In this document: piece by piece, positions 10,951 to 21,904 of the stretch | Layout: the number at the start of each line of letters is the position of its first letter | Numbering within the stretch: position 1 is the stretch's first letter | NCBI GenBank assembly: GCA_037893225.1 | Contig: JAZGUH010000260.1 | Location: 267,001-331,000 of the forward strand | Direction: 5' to 3' | DNA length: 64,000 bases | Source of the DNA: Hippasteria phrygiana | Taxonomy: Eukaryota > Echinodermata > Asteroidea > Valvatida > Goniasteridae | Made by a program: the position numbers and the translations under genes | The notes under the pieces: model-generated | The model's database searches: none | What the model was told of the DNA's origin: nothing | What the model saw: only the letters and a program-made list of their open reading frames with translations

Positions 10951-12851
10951 TGACATACCTTGCTTGACTGTAAATAAATAATAGTCTCAATCATCTAGTC
11001 AAATCAGGGCACCTGGCGTGCTCCCATTTCCAAGAAAAGTGGAATTTTTGTATCAATGTCTAGCAATGGTCGGCCGACCATCGTTGAAAATAGTCTAGTT
11101 CCCCGACCTTTAAATTGCTCCGTTTTGTCTGAAGTAGGGTCAGGGAACCAGACTACAAGAACAGCATTTGGTTGTCTTTGTTTTCCCATCATCTACCCAG
11201 TAGGAACACGACGTTATTTCAACATTGGATGTTGGTTAAAAGGAAAGTCCACCCTGAGTTTATAATAACATAATGTTAAAGAACGTTAACTGCAATTGTG
11301 ACTTACTTTTTATTTCATTTTGATTGGTTTCGGTAATCGTATAAACCGGAGGTTTTTTCATAACGCGCCTGCCGTCATGCGAGCCGCCCTTTTGCTCTGG
11401 AATATCGGTACATCCGGGATACTGTGACGTAGTGGCTGCACTAGCAAGCCGGCCGGCCGGGTACCCGGCCGGCCCCGCGGCCTGAGCTGTGCGAGTGCAG
11501 TGAACCATTGTCCATACATGCAACACACACGAGAACGTGGCAGTGTTGTTCCTTGACGCACGTCTGTTTTCCATATTCCTGGCGAATTTTTGCCTGACTG
11601 CTAAAGCAAAACTCGGTCGTGCTGTAGTACAGCAACATCTTGACGATTTGGCAAGCTTTTGGCTGCTCAAATAAACCGAACTCTCTAAAAGGTCTCAGCG
11701 CCTTCTTCCAAATTCACAATCCCCCAAACGACAGGATATTTGTAAGAAATGGCTGAACAATATAAAACCGCGACGACTTCGAACCAGATTGATTCGAGGA
11801 AAATCGGCAGGCAGTTCTCCTGGGGTAGGCTAAGAATCTTCGAGATGATGCAGTGCCTAACATATTTTCTTTCCCACCAGAACAGACTTTGTGCTCTTCT
11901 AAAAACACTACGAAAAACCACGATAAATTGCAGCACGTCAAGTCGAAGTAAACATCAGCCTTACGCATACACGCAATAGTCGGGCGCCTTATAAAACATA
12001 CGTATCCATATGCACTAAGCTGCGTCTAGGTGTGATACCAGTGCATACCGCACGTAGCCAACCATGGGTTTCCATTGAGGTGCGGACACTACGTCATAAT
12101 CTCCCAGATGTCGCGGGAACTTCGAACAGTATGGACGCGCCCTTTGTACTGCTGAATGGCAAGAAATCGTAAATATATAGGGCGCATGTGTCGTTCTCCA
12201 TTACAAAGAAAATCCAACTCTTATTGCAGTATGTATGTTAGTGTATGTTCTTTTAGACTAGATAAAATATTATAGAGCCTGGAATTCTCCTTTAAAATGA
12301 CGCCACGACGTCGAAACACCATAACAAACTTTGTTTCAACGTCATTTTTCCTGGTTCACAGGAAGACGTTGTTTTAACATTGGATAATTGCGTCGCAATA
12401 TTATCAACCTAAATTCAATGTTTAGCTGGTGACGTTGTTTCAATTATGTACAGATTTCGACATTAATCCGACTTTGAGTAATTGCAGAAATTACGTCGCG
12501 ATGTTAGCAACTTAAATCCAATGCTTATTCAATCGTTATTAATTTTAACGTTGAATCAACGTAGATTTCTCAACATCAAATCAACGTGGACATGTCTATA
12601 CGTTGATTCAACGTTGTGATTTCAACGTTAGATCAGTTTGCAAATCCAATGATTATTCATCGTCGGTTCGACGTCGGTGTCTGTCGGTGTCTAACGTTGT
12701 TTCCACGTTATTTCAGTGTATTTTGCCCCAGGGGTATGGACACAAAACTTTAAACAGGTAGGCCTACGTGTTACAGTATTTGGTACAAAATACTTACCCC
12801 GAATCCATTCATTTCCGAAAATTACAGCAAAGGCAAATGTTGTACCTTTAA
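10951..12851 (+). mobile_element. TTAA-ended element, copy 1 (broken by insertions)
   Basis: Two separated blocks, about 10951-11195 and 12735-12851, align in order with the complete copy at 44097-44500: AATAGTCTCAATCATC, GGTCGGCCGACC, CAGGGAACCAGACTA, then ACACAAAACTTTAAACAGG and a right end GTACCTTTAA. The left part is cut by the Penelope-like element, and the middle by the ACGTTG-rich element at 11196-12734. Ends TTAAAGGTA...TACCTTTAA suggest a TTAA target; the superfamily is uncertain. Confidence 0.7.
11196..12734. mobile_element. ACGTTG-rich DNA element inserted in TTAA element
   Basis: This 1.5-kb block interrupts a sequence that is continuous in the copy at 44097-44500, and is flanked by TA on both sides (11194-11195 and 12735-12736). 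Its left edge (ACACGACGTTATTTCAACATT) and right part (12300-12720) are crowded with TTCAACGTT/AACGTTGAA palindromic words. Such ACGTTG-rich subterminal arrays are known from some animal DNA transposons. Open frames inside (11260-11670 minus, 11685-11979) have no recognisable domain. Confidence 0.6.
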
Positions 12852-15232
12852 ACTGCACTTACACAAAAAGAAACATTTACCATTAATTATGTGGAAAATA
12901 TTGGAAATTGGTGACCAAAATGATGACAAATTTGACCTCTACCTCCGAATATTGATCATGCATATATTAGTAGGCCAGTTGTGGAAAGGCAAACTCAAGG
13001 AGTCCGTTGCTAGACAAGTCGGTGTTTGGTACCAAGACGTTGACCTAAAAAAGTGACCCTGAAATCGCGAGACTTGAACGCTCTAGAGTCGAGCGCCCGA
13101 ATGTGCTCTTGCATAATTGCGTTATGTTCGTGCGCGTCTGCTGAACCTCAAAAACAAGATGACCTTTAAACTGTATACAAATGTATCTTACTAAAATAAG
13201 CAGTTGAAAACGTACACGCTGTCAGCCGTTAGCGTGTGCATCACAAATCACTTCTTCTAGTGCAACTGAGATTGCTATACATGTGTAAATATCAAGTGGC
13301 GACAAATTATTAATTGAACACTGACATTCACATGGTAGTGTTCGTCCTGCTATAGATTCTCATTGAAAACAAAAAGCATGTTAATATATTTATTTGAATG
13401 TTTCTTAAGGTGTTATATCTGTGCTCTTACTTAAAATTTCAACTTTTTTTTGGTAATTTAATATTCGAAACTTATTCAGTCTGATACTTATCTTCTGTCG
13501 ATTATTCTTTTGTTGAATGCCCGATTGGAAAGCTTATAACTTATTTAATGCTAAGGAATTAGCAATTTCAGTTTGAACATTTATTGCTCAGGGTAAGGCT
13601 CCCACAAAGTGCGGACATAATCTCTATATCTTGCCCACGGAAAGGCGAATAGCACTGTTCATTGTTAAATTGAAATGATGATATTGGATCCAAAATTATT
13701 TTAATGGCGAGGCATTTTCCAATTCTGCCATTGGACGAAAAACTGGGCTGGAACTGGTTGCTACGCGGAAAATCGTGCATGCGTGGCCAGTAATCCAGGG
13801 TGGCAATTCGGCGGGAACAGTGGTGGTAATCCATCGGCTGGCCCGAGGGTGAGTGGATACGAGGCGGGTTGGCCGGGGTAACCTTACGCCGTAAAGGGAT
13901 GCGCTGGCGGGTACAAAACTGCAATGGCGTCCTCGGCTCACCCGTAAAGTGGCGCTAGTCAAATAAAATGGAGGGCTATTATCTCGTTATGGATTTTTTT
14001 CAAATTTTGGGAATCGGGCCCATTACTCAGAAAGAGAGAGAGAGGGAGAGAGAGTTCCAGCATCCAAGTGGTGTCTCTTTGTAGTTCCTAGCTCAATCAG
14101 ACAGTTTTAATGCACATTGTGCTGTAAAATAATAAATGACATTCAGAGAGATGGCTAACGTGCGAGATTCTGGGATGGGCACTATATCGCATTGGTCTGT
14201 TTGGAGAGGAGACTGTGGATTGCATACGTCGTGACATGCTCCGGGTATTAACCGCACGCCATCATTGTTAACAGCAAAATACCAGTCACAAGCAATATAG
14301 CCTACATCACATGGAGTTTTGGCTGGTAACCTGATTTTATTAAGCAAGGTTTTTATGCTTAAGCAAATTTTGTGCTTAAATAAGCAGCTCTATGAAATTG
14401 GCCCCAGGTCAGCAGGGGCAACAATGACCTTTACATTATACATAATCCTCGATGCAAAATCCACCTTCTGTCATTGATTGCACGGTAATGCTGCTGTACT
14501 GGGCTTGAATATGGACCGGTGTCATATAAAAATCAGACTCCTATGAAAAACGGACTCCTTTTCCCTATTATTGGTTAAACCCTCTCACGTGACCGGTCAC
14601 TCTCCTAATTATCTACTCAGGCATGTGCAATACTTGCAATAAGCCTGTATTTTATAGTGATTGTAATTCAAGAGTGGTTAAGATGTCTGCACTAGTAAAC
14701 ATGGGATGTGGGCTTGAGTCTTACCTTACGCCAGTTCTCAAAAACGACTCCGGCTTTCCCTACATTTTGGTCCTGAGATCTGCATGGTCTGATCCGGTGC
14801 AATTTTTTTTGTAAATGTGCACCACAGTGTTATATTTGAAGCCAGAGGCGGAGCCTGTTTATTTTGTTCAAGTATTCAAGGCTTCAGATGTTTTGGTAGT
14901 TGATCTGGGAATAGCTGGAGACAAAGCCGAAGCCAAAGTCGTTTTGAGAAATAGTCTTAGTTATTAATAGCCTGAGCGTGAAATGATGGACCCGCTGGGA
15001 TTAACATAAAGCTTGAGTTGGCCGTGGCGCCAAAATCGAAAATTGTTTTCTTAATGAGAGTAAGCCGGAGTTTCGACATAGGCTCAATAGGCTCAGACCC
15101 AAAACTTATTAATGGTATACCAGAAATGCGGGTAAAGTTTGATCTCCGGGTATAGATCTAGCTCACTAAAGGAATAAAGTCTTCAATAAAATGGAATATT
15201 ATTCATCGTGTTAATCAACAATGAGAGCAAGT
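12852..15232. other. No gene recognised; one short dispersed repeat
   Basis: Nothing protein-like is recognisable. A GA-rich run lies at 14031-14052. A roughly 100-bp dispersed repeat at 14515-14612 is listed separately. Open frames at 13568-13962 (minus) overlap in two frames and show no motif. Confidence 0.5.
14515..14612 (+). repeat. Dispersed 100-bp repeat, copy 1 of 3
   Basis: It shares with 42105-42203 (same strand) and 56829-56925 (inverted) the ordered blocks AAAATCAGACTCCTATGAAA, GGACTCCTTTTCCCTATTAT and CTCACGTGACCGGTCACT. The class is unknown. In copies 2 and 3 it lies within 1-2 kb of a CRE-like MITE, suggesting an association with larger composite repeats. Confidence 0.65.
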
Positions 15233-15558
15233 CTTATCTACTATCTCACCGTTAGTAAACGATGTGAACCGCGACGTTTCGACTGCAGACTGCGAGTATT
15301 CGTCGGCTGATGAAGACTATAGCAGTGTGCAGTCAAAACGTCACGGTCCACATCTAGGCCAGTGCTAAGGAGGGGGGGGGGGGGGGGGGCGGGGGGAGGG
15401 GGGCGGAGGGGCCAGGCCCCCTGGCAACCAATTGGCCCTCCCATTGGAAAAAACCCAAAGCATAAAAAAATATACATAGGGCCTATAGTTGTGGTTCTTT
15501 TTGTAATATATGGTGGGCCTGTCCACATCGTTGATTACATCGTGAGACAGTAGATAAG
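15233..15558. mobile_element. Foldback element with a hammerhead-like core, split by a small insertion
   Basis: The left arm (from CTTATCTACTATCTCACCG through CGACGTTTCGACTGCA) and the right arm (TGCAGTCAAAACGTC through GAGACAGTAGATAAG) are inverted copies. The short centre contains CTGATGA followed by a stem-capable tract and then AAAACGTC. The right arm is split by a 166-bp insertion at 15355-15520, flanked by GTCCACATC at 15346-15354 and 15521-15529. Removing it restores a continuous arm. CTGATGA plus (G)AAA-C is the core pattern of hammerhead ribozymes, but here the second block reads CAAAAC, not CGAAAC. Confidence 0.65.
15355..15520. mobile_element. 166-bp G-rich MITE with 9-bp target duplication
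   Basis: It begins TAGGCCAGTG and ends TGGTGGGCCT, giving short imperfect inverted ends, and is flanked by the direct repeat GTCCACATC. A G-rich tract (15371-15411) dominates its left part. An 8-9-bp duplication fits hAT-type insertion. Confidence 0.7.
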
Positions 15559-17344
15559 TATTGCTGTTATTCTTATAAGTTTTCTATCAAAACCGTGCCA
15601 ATTTCTGGCTGTATATATTCCCAACAATCCACCTGCCTGAGTCGGCACTCGACTCGAAGACGATCCATAATTTAATAATTCCCCATCCCGCCTTTTAGCA
15701 AGCTGCAACTAGCAAGATCCGACGCCCTACTTTTCCTCTCCGGCGTCCAAACCCCCCAGCTGCGGGAACAATCAGATTCCATCACCGACGACCTTCAAGA
15801 ATTTGCACTCGACGTCTCGTAATAGCACTTCGGGAATGAATCAGCGAGTTACATCCGTCTCTCAGCCCGAGGAGCATGTGGTTATGGAGCGAAAATAGAG
15901 AATAGCATCTTTCATAGTTTGACAATAATTATTATCTAGATTGGTTAGCGGTCCCTCCATTATCATTCTGACTTATGATAACTGCAAGTGGAATAAACGC
16001 GAAGATATCCCTTCCGGTTTATGCTAATTATGCATTGCATTGGTCCCCAAAACTTACAACACGCGTATTCAACAAAGTAAATTTCTGCACGATTCATACT
16101 CATTACAGAGAATTAAAACAGCATTTAAATCTTTAAAAATCAAGCCATTAGTACAGTAGTTGTCTAACTGAGGGCCATTCAAATGCACCACGTCTATACT
16201 TAGCTACCGATCCGCACATAATGGAACCAGTTTAGAAAATATCCAGACTGAGTGGTTTTCATGGGCGGACCGTCGGAAGTGGGGTGTACATGTCCACCTC
16301 TTTTTGAAATTCAGCCATCTGCGAACAGTTTAGGGGGCCGGCCCTGGGGTTGGCAAGTGGTGGGTTACGGAGGGGAGGGAACTGAGATTTATCTAAATGC
16401 CTGCGTCATGACAGCGCGTAAATTCAAAAGCATAGGCCTAGTGAACACCTTAATTCATGGTATGTCAGTTTTCGTTTTTGCCCATTTTTTTAATGAATAT
16501 ATAAAAGCACAATGTGTCTACTTTTCAGGAAAAAAAACAGTGTGGCTGAAAATCGATTGCCTGCAATGTAGCCCAGATTTAGCCCCAGATAAGACATGTA
16601 TGCAAAACCATGGAGTAAATTTCCAAAAGAAAGGGACTTTTTTTAATGGAATTAAGTCGCCCAAACCAAGGCTAAAAGCCACTCTAGGCAAAGGGCTACA
16701 ACAGAGGTGGTGGGGTTGGCCACATTTTAGGTTGCCAGCCCTACCATCCTTACGGTTTTCCTGGGTCCAGATCTAAATTAGGGGATAAATCTTCAATACC
16801 AAAGGAATTATCCGCTAATTTTCAGACCTATAGACCAAGGTGGGGTAACTTCCACCTTTGGTAAGACCAACTCACGTCCCCTATGAAATCAAAAGTAAAA
16901 AAATGAACATGTTAGTTTTCAAATGGAATTAATGTCCACATAGGGGAGGGTGGGCCTCTCTTTCCACTCCCTCCCCAAAAGGTTTCTCCCATTTCTTAAT
17001 CATTAATGACATGTGTGGTAAACGCCCAGCCTGCACCACTAATTAGGCTACTCAGGGCTGTTCTGTTAATTTTCTGGTCGAGGATTTTCTGATCTGATTA
17101 TGTTGAAAATGTGTGAAAGAGTCCCGCACTTGATTGAAGATGACCGCCAAATTACCTTGGCTGTCAGCTCTCCAATCTAAATTGCAGCCGTGCATTCCTT
17201 AAGGAGGTTTTCCACAAACAGTCATTCCGTCTTCAAGAGGGATGCCCTTGTTATTCTCTCATTACATTTTGCCTTCAAATAAGCTTTTCAAATTGAAGTG
17301 TCGGTGCTATTTGTTGGTTAGTATTTAGATTTAAGTCTCCCACC
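15559..17344. other. No gene recognised; contains a dispersed repeat
   Basis: The 174-codon open frame at 16252-16776 coincides with repeated DNA: its middle (16455-16625) matches 495-645, and its 3' part (16655-16715) matches 19585-19660 (AAGCCACTCTA, GGCAAAGGGCTA). I therefore do not regard it as a gene. The rest shows nothing recognisable. Confidence 0.55.
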
Positions 17345-17640
17345 AAGTAAAGTAAAGTAAAGTGTGGCACGAGCCAATGTGGCCCATCAGTCCGGGGTTT
17401 ATCTCCGGTTTCGGTAACATGAAACGACTGAGAATATTTCTATTCCCCCTAGACGGGATGCTAGTCCATCGCAGGTTACTCCCCAGCTAATGCCGGTACC
17501 CATTTATACTCCTGGGTGGAGAGAGGCAAGTGGGGATGAAGTGGCTTGCCCAAGAACACGGCCAGTAGTTGGATTGGAACCTCCTGATGACCCTCTGATC
17601 ATGAGTCACAAATCATAACCACTAAATCACACTCTCCTCC
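17345..17640 (+). repeat. SINE-like conserved repeat
   Basis: It opens with AAGTAAAGTAAAGTAAAG and continues with GACGGGATGCTAGTCCATCG, CTGGGTGGAGAGAGGCAAGT and a GTGGCTTGCCCAAGAACACG tract, ending at a TTGGATTGGAACC-like B-box motif. These phrases are familiar to me from short interspersed repeats of many aquatic animals; I recall the pattern but cannot name the family. No second copy is present in the window and no target duplication was identified. Confidence 0.5.
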
Positions 17641-17852
17641 AACCAAGAGATTACGCAAAATATGCGACTTTAAGGCATTTGTTTCGTTGATTGTTTTTGT
17701 TTTAAGGTGAATTTAGAAAGAGCATGTCGCTCAGTTTGCCATCCTGATGAAAATTGATATTATAGGTAAAAGCGTTGATCATTCATGACGATTTCCACTG
17801 TGTAAGATTGTTACAAATTAGACCGACGACGCAATGACGAAACACTACGTTT

Positions 17853-19152
17853 AGGGGCCATTCAAAATTTCATTTCGAAAATGTGGGTGGGTGGGTCAAG
17901 GAAATGTATTGAAAATCGAAATTTACTTTTTAAGAAAAAAAATAAAGGAAAATTGAAAGAGATGCTCTTTTCGATTACCACATTTCGATTCGTTTTTTTT
18001 CTTCAACCCTTACCCGTACGCCCTATGCGTAGTATTAGACGTTGTGTCATCTGTTGTTCAACAGAGTGGATATTCTATACTCCATAGACTGTTCTTATGG
18101 CTTTTCGGCATTTGGCAAAGCACTGCCGTATCGGGCTGCACATTATTGATCAGATATAAAAACATGAAGGAAGAAACATCATCTTACAACGACTGCCATC
18201 GTCTTTGCTATAGGCCTAAATGTACAATTAAAGCATAGCAAGAATTCCTCTTTTTCGCCAAAAACGCTTAGCAAATGCTTTATGTAATGTCCTTCAAACG
18301 TTCAAAACGATGAAGTAACGTTTATATATATAATCACAATACATCTTTGAAATGCAAATAAGGGTGTCTGAGATCGAGAGAGTAAAATTCTATAGACCTA
18401 TTTAAATTCTCCCTAATTATAAGTCATGCGTCAAAATATACCCAATCGAGTACGCACTGTAGACTGGTTCCCGTCTCTACTGCTATCAATTAAATACCGC
18501 AGCAGAGACGGGAACCGTGCTAATAAGCACACACGTTGCTTGCGCGTTGCGAAGCCCTGTGAAAACGATACATGTACATGCGTGATTTTAACACGAATGT
18601 CAACTTCAAAAGGGGTATTGTGTGGCTTCGACTTCAAGAATTTCGGAAGTTGTTGAAAAAATGTACTTGTGACTTGAATTGAAAACAAAAATGACTTGGT
18701 AAAACAAGTTGCCTGCAACACTGGCCGCCACGTAGGTATAGTGGACCATTCCTCCATGGGTGGACGATCTGAGTGGCGATATTGTGACAGAGAGCTTTGG
18801 CGGTGTTAAGTTTTTGAAAGTTGTTTAGGCCTACGCGTTTCACAACATTTTTATCATGCCGTAATTTGTAGAATTTTTTTTCGCCATATCGGCGATACAG
18901 CGGGAACAAATATCCACTACGAAAAAAATCAGTATCACCAGCGGTAGGTCAGAAGCTGATTATGAAACACAAGAAGTCATGGGGGAACGTGTTAAAGTGG
19001 GGGAGACCCACAGCTGCATCATTATTATTTGTTTAATTGAATGGAAAAATCAATATTTTAGGATCGAAAATGGGGGTGGGTGGGTGGGTCAAACAAATTT
19101 CGAAAAAAGATCAATCGAAATTTTAAAACATTGAACATTTTGAATGGCCCCT
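17853..19152. mobile_element. 1.3-kb DNA element with GGGGCCATTCAAAAT ends
   Basis: The left end AGGGGCCATTCAAAATTTCA and right end ATTTTGAATGGCCCCTG are inverted copies, and both are followed inward by GGGTGGGTGGGTCAA on the same strand. A smaller hairpin, GGTTCCCGTCTCTACTGC against its near complement, lies at 18467-18509. Open frames inside (longest 108 codons, 18431-18757 minus) show no transposase motif. Probably non-autonomous. Confidence 0.6.
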
Positions 19153-20523
19153 GTTTAAACTCTTTGCATTCGTGCAGCCGCGTTGGGACAGAACAGCGCA
19201 GTGGTATCACGGCATGCATTTCAGTACAATAGTACTCTCCCCACCATCCTGGTCAGGACTTTCTATTGTTCCTACACACTAACCCACCCCCATAGACTAA
19301 GCACACGTTTACTCGTGAGGACACCTTTCAGACAAAAGAAAAAACGTGAGGACAGTATTGTTCCCCTTCTTATACCCTCCTTTTTGTCCTCACCGGAACG
19401 TCAATAACAAAACACATATTAGGATCTTGTTAATTTTTGCCCGGTATGCAGCAAACACCAAGACTATGCTTTTCAAACGTACAAGGAAAGAACAATGGTT
19501 TCTTTTAGGTCCGTAATACGAAGTAAAAATAATCCTCAGAATAAGCATATATATATACGTACACTACAATGTTTTTTATGCATAATCGCCCGAAGCAAGG
19601 CTATAAAAGCCACTCTATATAGGCAAAGGGCTAGAAGAAGAAAAATAAGGGGTTGGGGTGGGAAATCAGGAAAGCTTGAAGTAGGATTTGATATTCCTCT
19701 TAAAACAAACTAGAGCAAACGGAGGCAATGAGTTCCAACGAGATACAGCACGTGGACAAATAGTAGCTCTTTGTTCTACATGTACATCTCGGCACAACTA
19801 TAGAGTGTATGGGTGAGATGTAGCAGAGAGCCTGGTTGAACGCTCAAACACCCTGACAGGAGGAACCAAGTTAAACAGACTGATGGTGGAACAATTTCCG
19901 TGGAAATATCTGTACATTAATTTCCTCAAAGGAACCCCAAACTACGACGTGGTCATCTTTCCACATGCCCCCACTTGGCAAACGTGCTAAACACATTGTG
20001 ACGTCATTACTTTTTAAGATGTATTACCATCCCTCGTTCAGTTATAATTTGAGATGTCCTATTACTTGGTTTTTATTTGTAATTTGATTAGATTCACACC
20101 TGGAAAGTATATGAAAATCAATTATGTTACTGAATTGAAATGAACTGAATCGATACAGCCCTTTCCGCAAAAACACGTGGTAGTCTTGTGACCGCCCAAA
20201 ACGACAAAGCCCAGATTAAATGAACTCGCGGGCTAAATGCCACGTGAGTTTGCGTAACATGAGAACACCGTGCGAGTAAATACGGAATTGTTAGTAGTAA
20301 AATCGGCCGAAAAAGGCTTCGACGAATTTGATTCACTTGTTAATAGGAAAGAAAAAATCATGTTGACTTATTATGCCCACAGCATAGGAATACACATACT
20401 TAATTGCTATATCATCATTTGATGACAAACACGGTTCAAGATATCTTGAGTTACTGAGGTGAAGGTGTGTCACAGGGTACGCACTGCTCTCAACCTCCCC
20501 GTCCATAACCCCCTTGAAAAATC
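19153..20523. other. No gene recognised; short GAGGAC-type repeat
   Basis: Positions 19240-19405 and 20630-20785 share the blocks CTATTGTTCC, CCCATAGAC-AAGCAC, GAGGAC and a TTTTTGTCC-T-C-CGGAA end, so they are copies of one small element; its termini look like inverted TCCTC/GAGGA words. Nothing else is recognisable. Confidence 0.5.
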
Positions 20524-20590
20524 ACAACACAACACAACACAACACAACACAACACAACACAACACAACACAACACAACACAACACAACAC
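20524..20590 (+). repeat. AACAC pentanucleotide microsatellite
   Basis: About 13 uninterrupted copies of AACAC (read as ACAAC from the first base). It precedes a copy of the GAGGAC-type repeat, on whose far side the second pentamer array starts. Confidence 0.95.
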
Positions 20591-20785
20591 CACACATACA
20601 GTCGAATTTCCCAATACTTCCGAGGACAATGCTTTGTGTTTCCTATTGTTCCTTTAATATAACCTAACCCCATAGACCAAGCACGTATTTCTACTTGCGA
20701 GGACTGATTTCAACAAAAGACTTGACTTAAGAGGACTGAAAGGTTTCTTTGTATTTTCTTTTTTTGTCTTGTCCTCGGAAGTATA

Positions 20786-20945
20786 TACACAACACAACAC
20801 AACACAACACAACACAACGCAACGCAACGCAACGCAACGCAACGCAACGCAACGCAACGCAACGCAACGCAACGCAACGCAACGCAACTCAACTCAACTC
20901 AACTCAACTCAACTCAACTCAACTCAACTCAACTCAACTCAACTC
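20786..20945 (+). repeat. Segmented pentanucleotide satellite AACAC-AACGC-AACTC
   Basis: One continuous array in three homogeneous blocks: about 5-6 AACAC units, then 14 AACGC units (20816-20885), then 12 AACTC units (20886-20945). Only the fourth base of the unit changes between blocks and each block is pure. Confidence 0.95.
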
Positions 20946-20967
20946 ATCATAAAAATACCTTTTCTTA

Positions 20968-21190
20968 AACTCTAAAACGGTGTTTAGAATTAAACACAAT
21001 CTTGCTGTCAGTTTGTAAACATGTTTAGAAGCTAAATATTACGTGTCCAATTCCTAAACATCAATGTTCAATGGCTATAAACACGTCCGCCAATACGTTA
21101 ATCATGTTTAGTATGTAAACGTGTTTACAAACTGATTGCAAAAAAGTGTGTTAGAAAAGTGTTTAATTGCTAAACACTGTTTTGCAGTGC
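20968..21190 (+). mobile_element. MITE, AAACA family copy 2
   Basis: This complete copy has the same ends and internal order as 1994-2477 and no SINE inside. Divergence among copies is moderate, so these are not recent insertions. Confidence 0.8.
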
Positions 21191-21324
21191 AATATCTGCC
21201 TAGTTGCTGGCTCGGGGACTTTTTTAGTACGCCGTTCCAACGAGGAAGCACAATTGCACAGAAGGTGTAGTAGGCTACTTAAAGAATTAAAAGCGAAGCT
21301 GAAAAACAAAGCAAGTGTTTATTC

Positions 21325-21664
21325 CAGGGGCGGATCCAGGTTTGTTTTCGGGGGGGGGGGAGGGTTCTGAATTGTTGTTGTTGTACAATTTCCCCAAAAG
21401 TTGACTCCCAAAATGTTTCGCCTGCGAACCAAATTTTACAAGCGGGTGGTGGTGGGGGACACTTTCTCAACGTTGTTGGCGCCATTTAACCTCTTCGTTT
21501 TGTTCTTACCCGTACACGCAAACTAAGACCTTTACTAGGTTTTGCTTTTCTGGGTTGCAACTTTAGGCGTAGGCACTTACAAGCAAAACAAAAATTGGCA
21601 ACTTGCGGGGGGAGGGGGGGGGGGAGTTTCGACCCCCCTAAACCCCCCTCTGGATCCGCCCCTG
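21325..21664. mobile_element. hAT-like MITE with perfect CAGGGGCGGATCCAG ends
   Basis: A 340-bp element with exact 15-bp inverted ends, CAGGGGCGGATCCAG and CTGGATCCGCCCCTG. CAGGGGCGGATCC-type termini are common in animal hAT-like non-autonomous elements. A TATTC word is shared by both flanks but a clean 8-bp duplication is not visible. A G run sits just inside each end. Confidence 0.8.
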
Positions 21665-21904
21665 TATTCACATTTCTTTTGAGAGATTACAGCTAGATGA
21701 TAAACGCGATTCAGCTGAACAAGATGATGGGGATAGGGATTTAAAGGTAGTATACATCATCGGCCGACAATCGTTGGAAATAGTATAGTTCCCCGACTTG
21801 ATAATTCCCGGACGTTTTCTCTAAAGTATAGTCAGGGAACTAGACTACTACAACATAATTTTGTCCCTCTGGTTTCCCAGCATCTATGCACACAAAACTT
21901 TAAA

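Noticed and set aside
16252..16776. 174-codon open frame on the plus strand
   Set aside because: Its central and 3' parts match other dispersed copies (495-645 and 19585-19660) that are not open in the same way, so it is repeat DNA.
18426..18757. Overlapping open frames on both strands (up to 108 codons)
   Set aside because: They include a hairpin inside a TIR element and show no conserved motif; the frames are mutually overlapping shadows.
20749..20975. Open frames of repeated TQRNA or RCVAL
   Set aside because: They are translations of a pentanucleotide satellite, which is open in several frames on both strands by construction.
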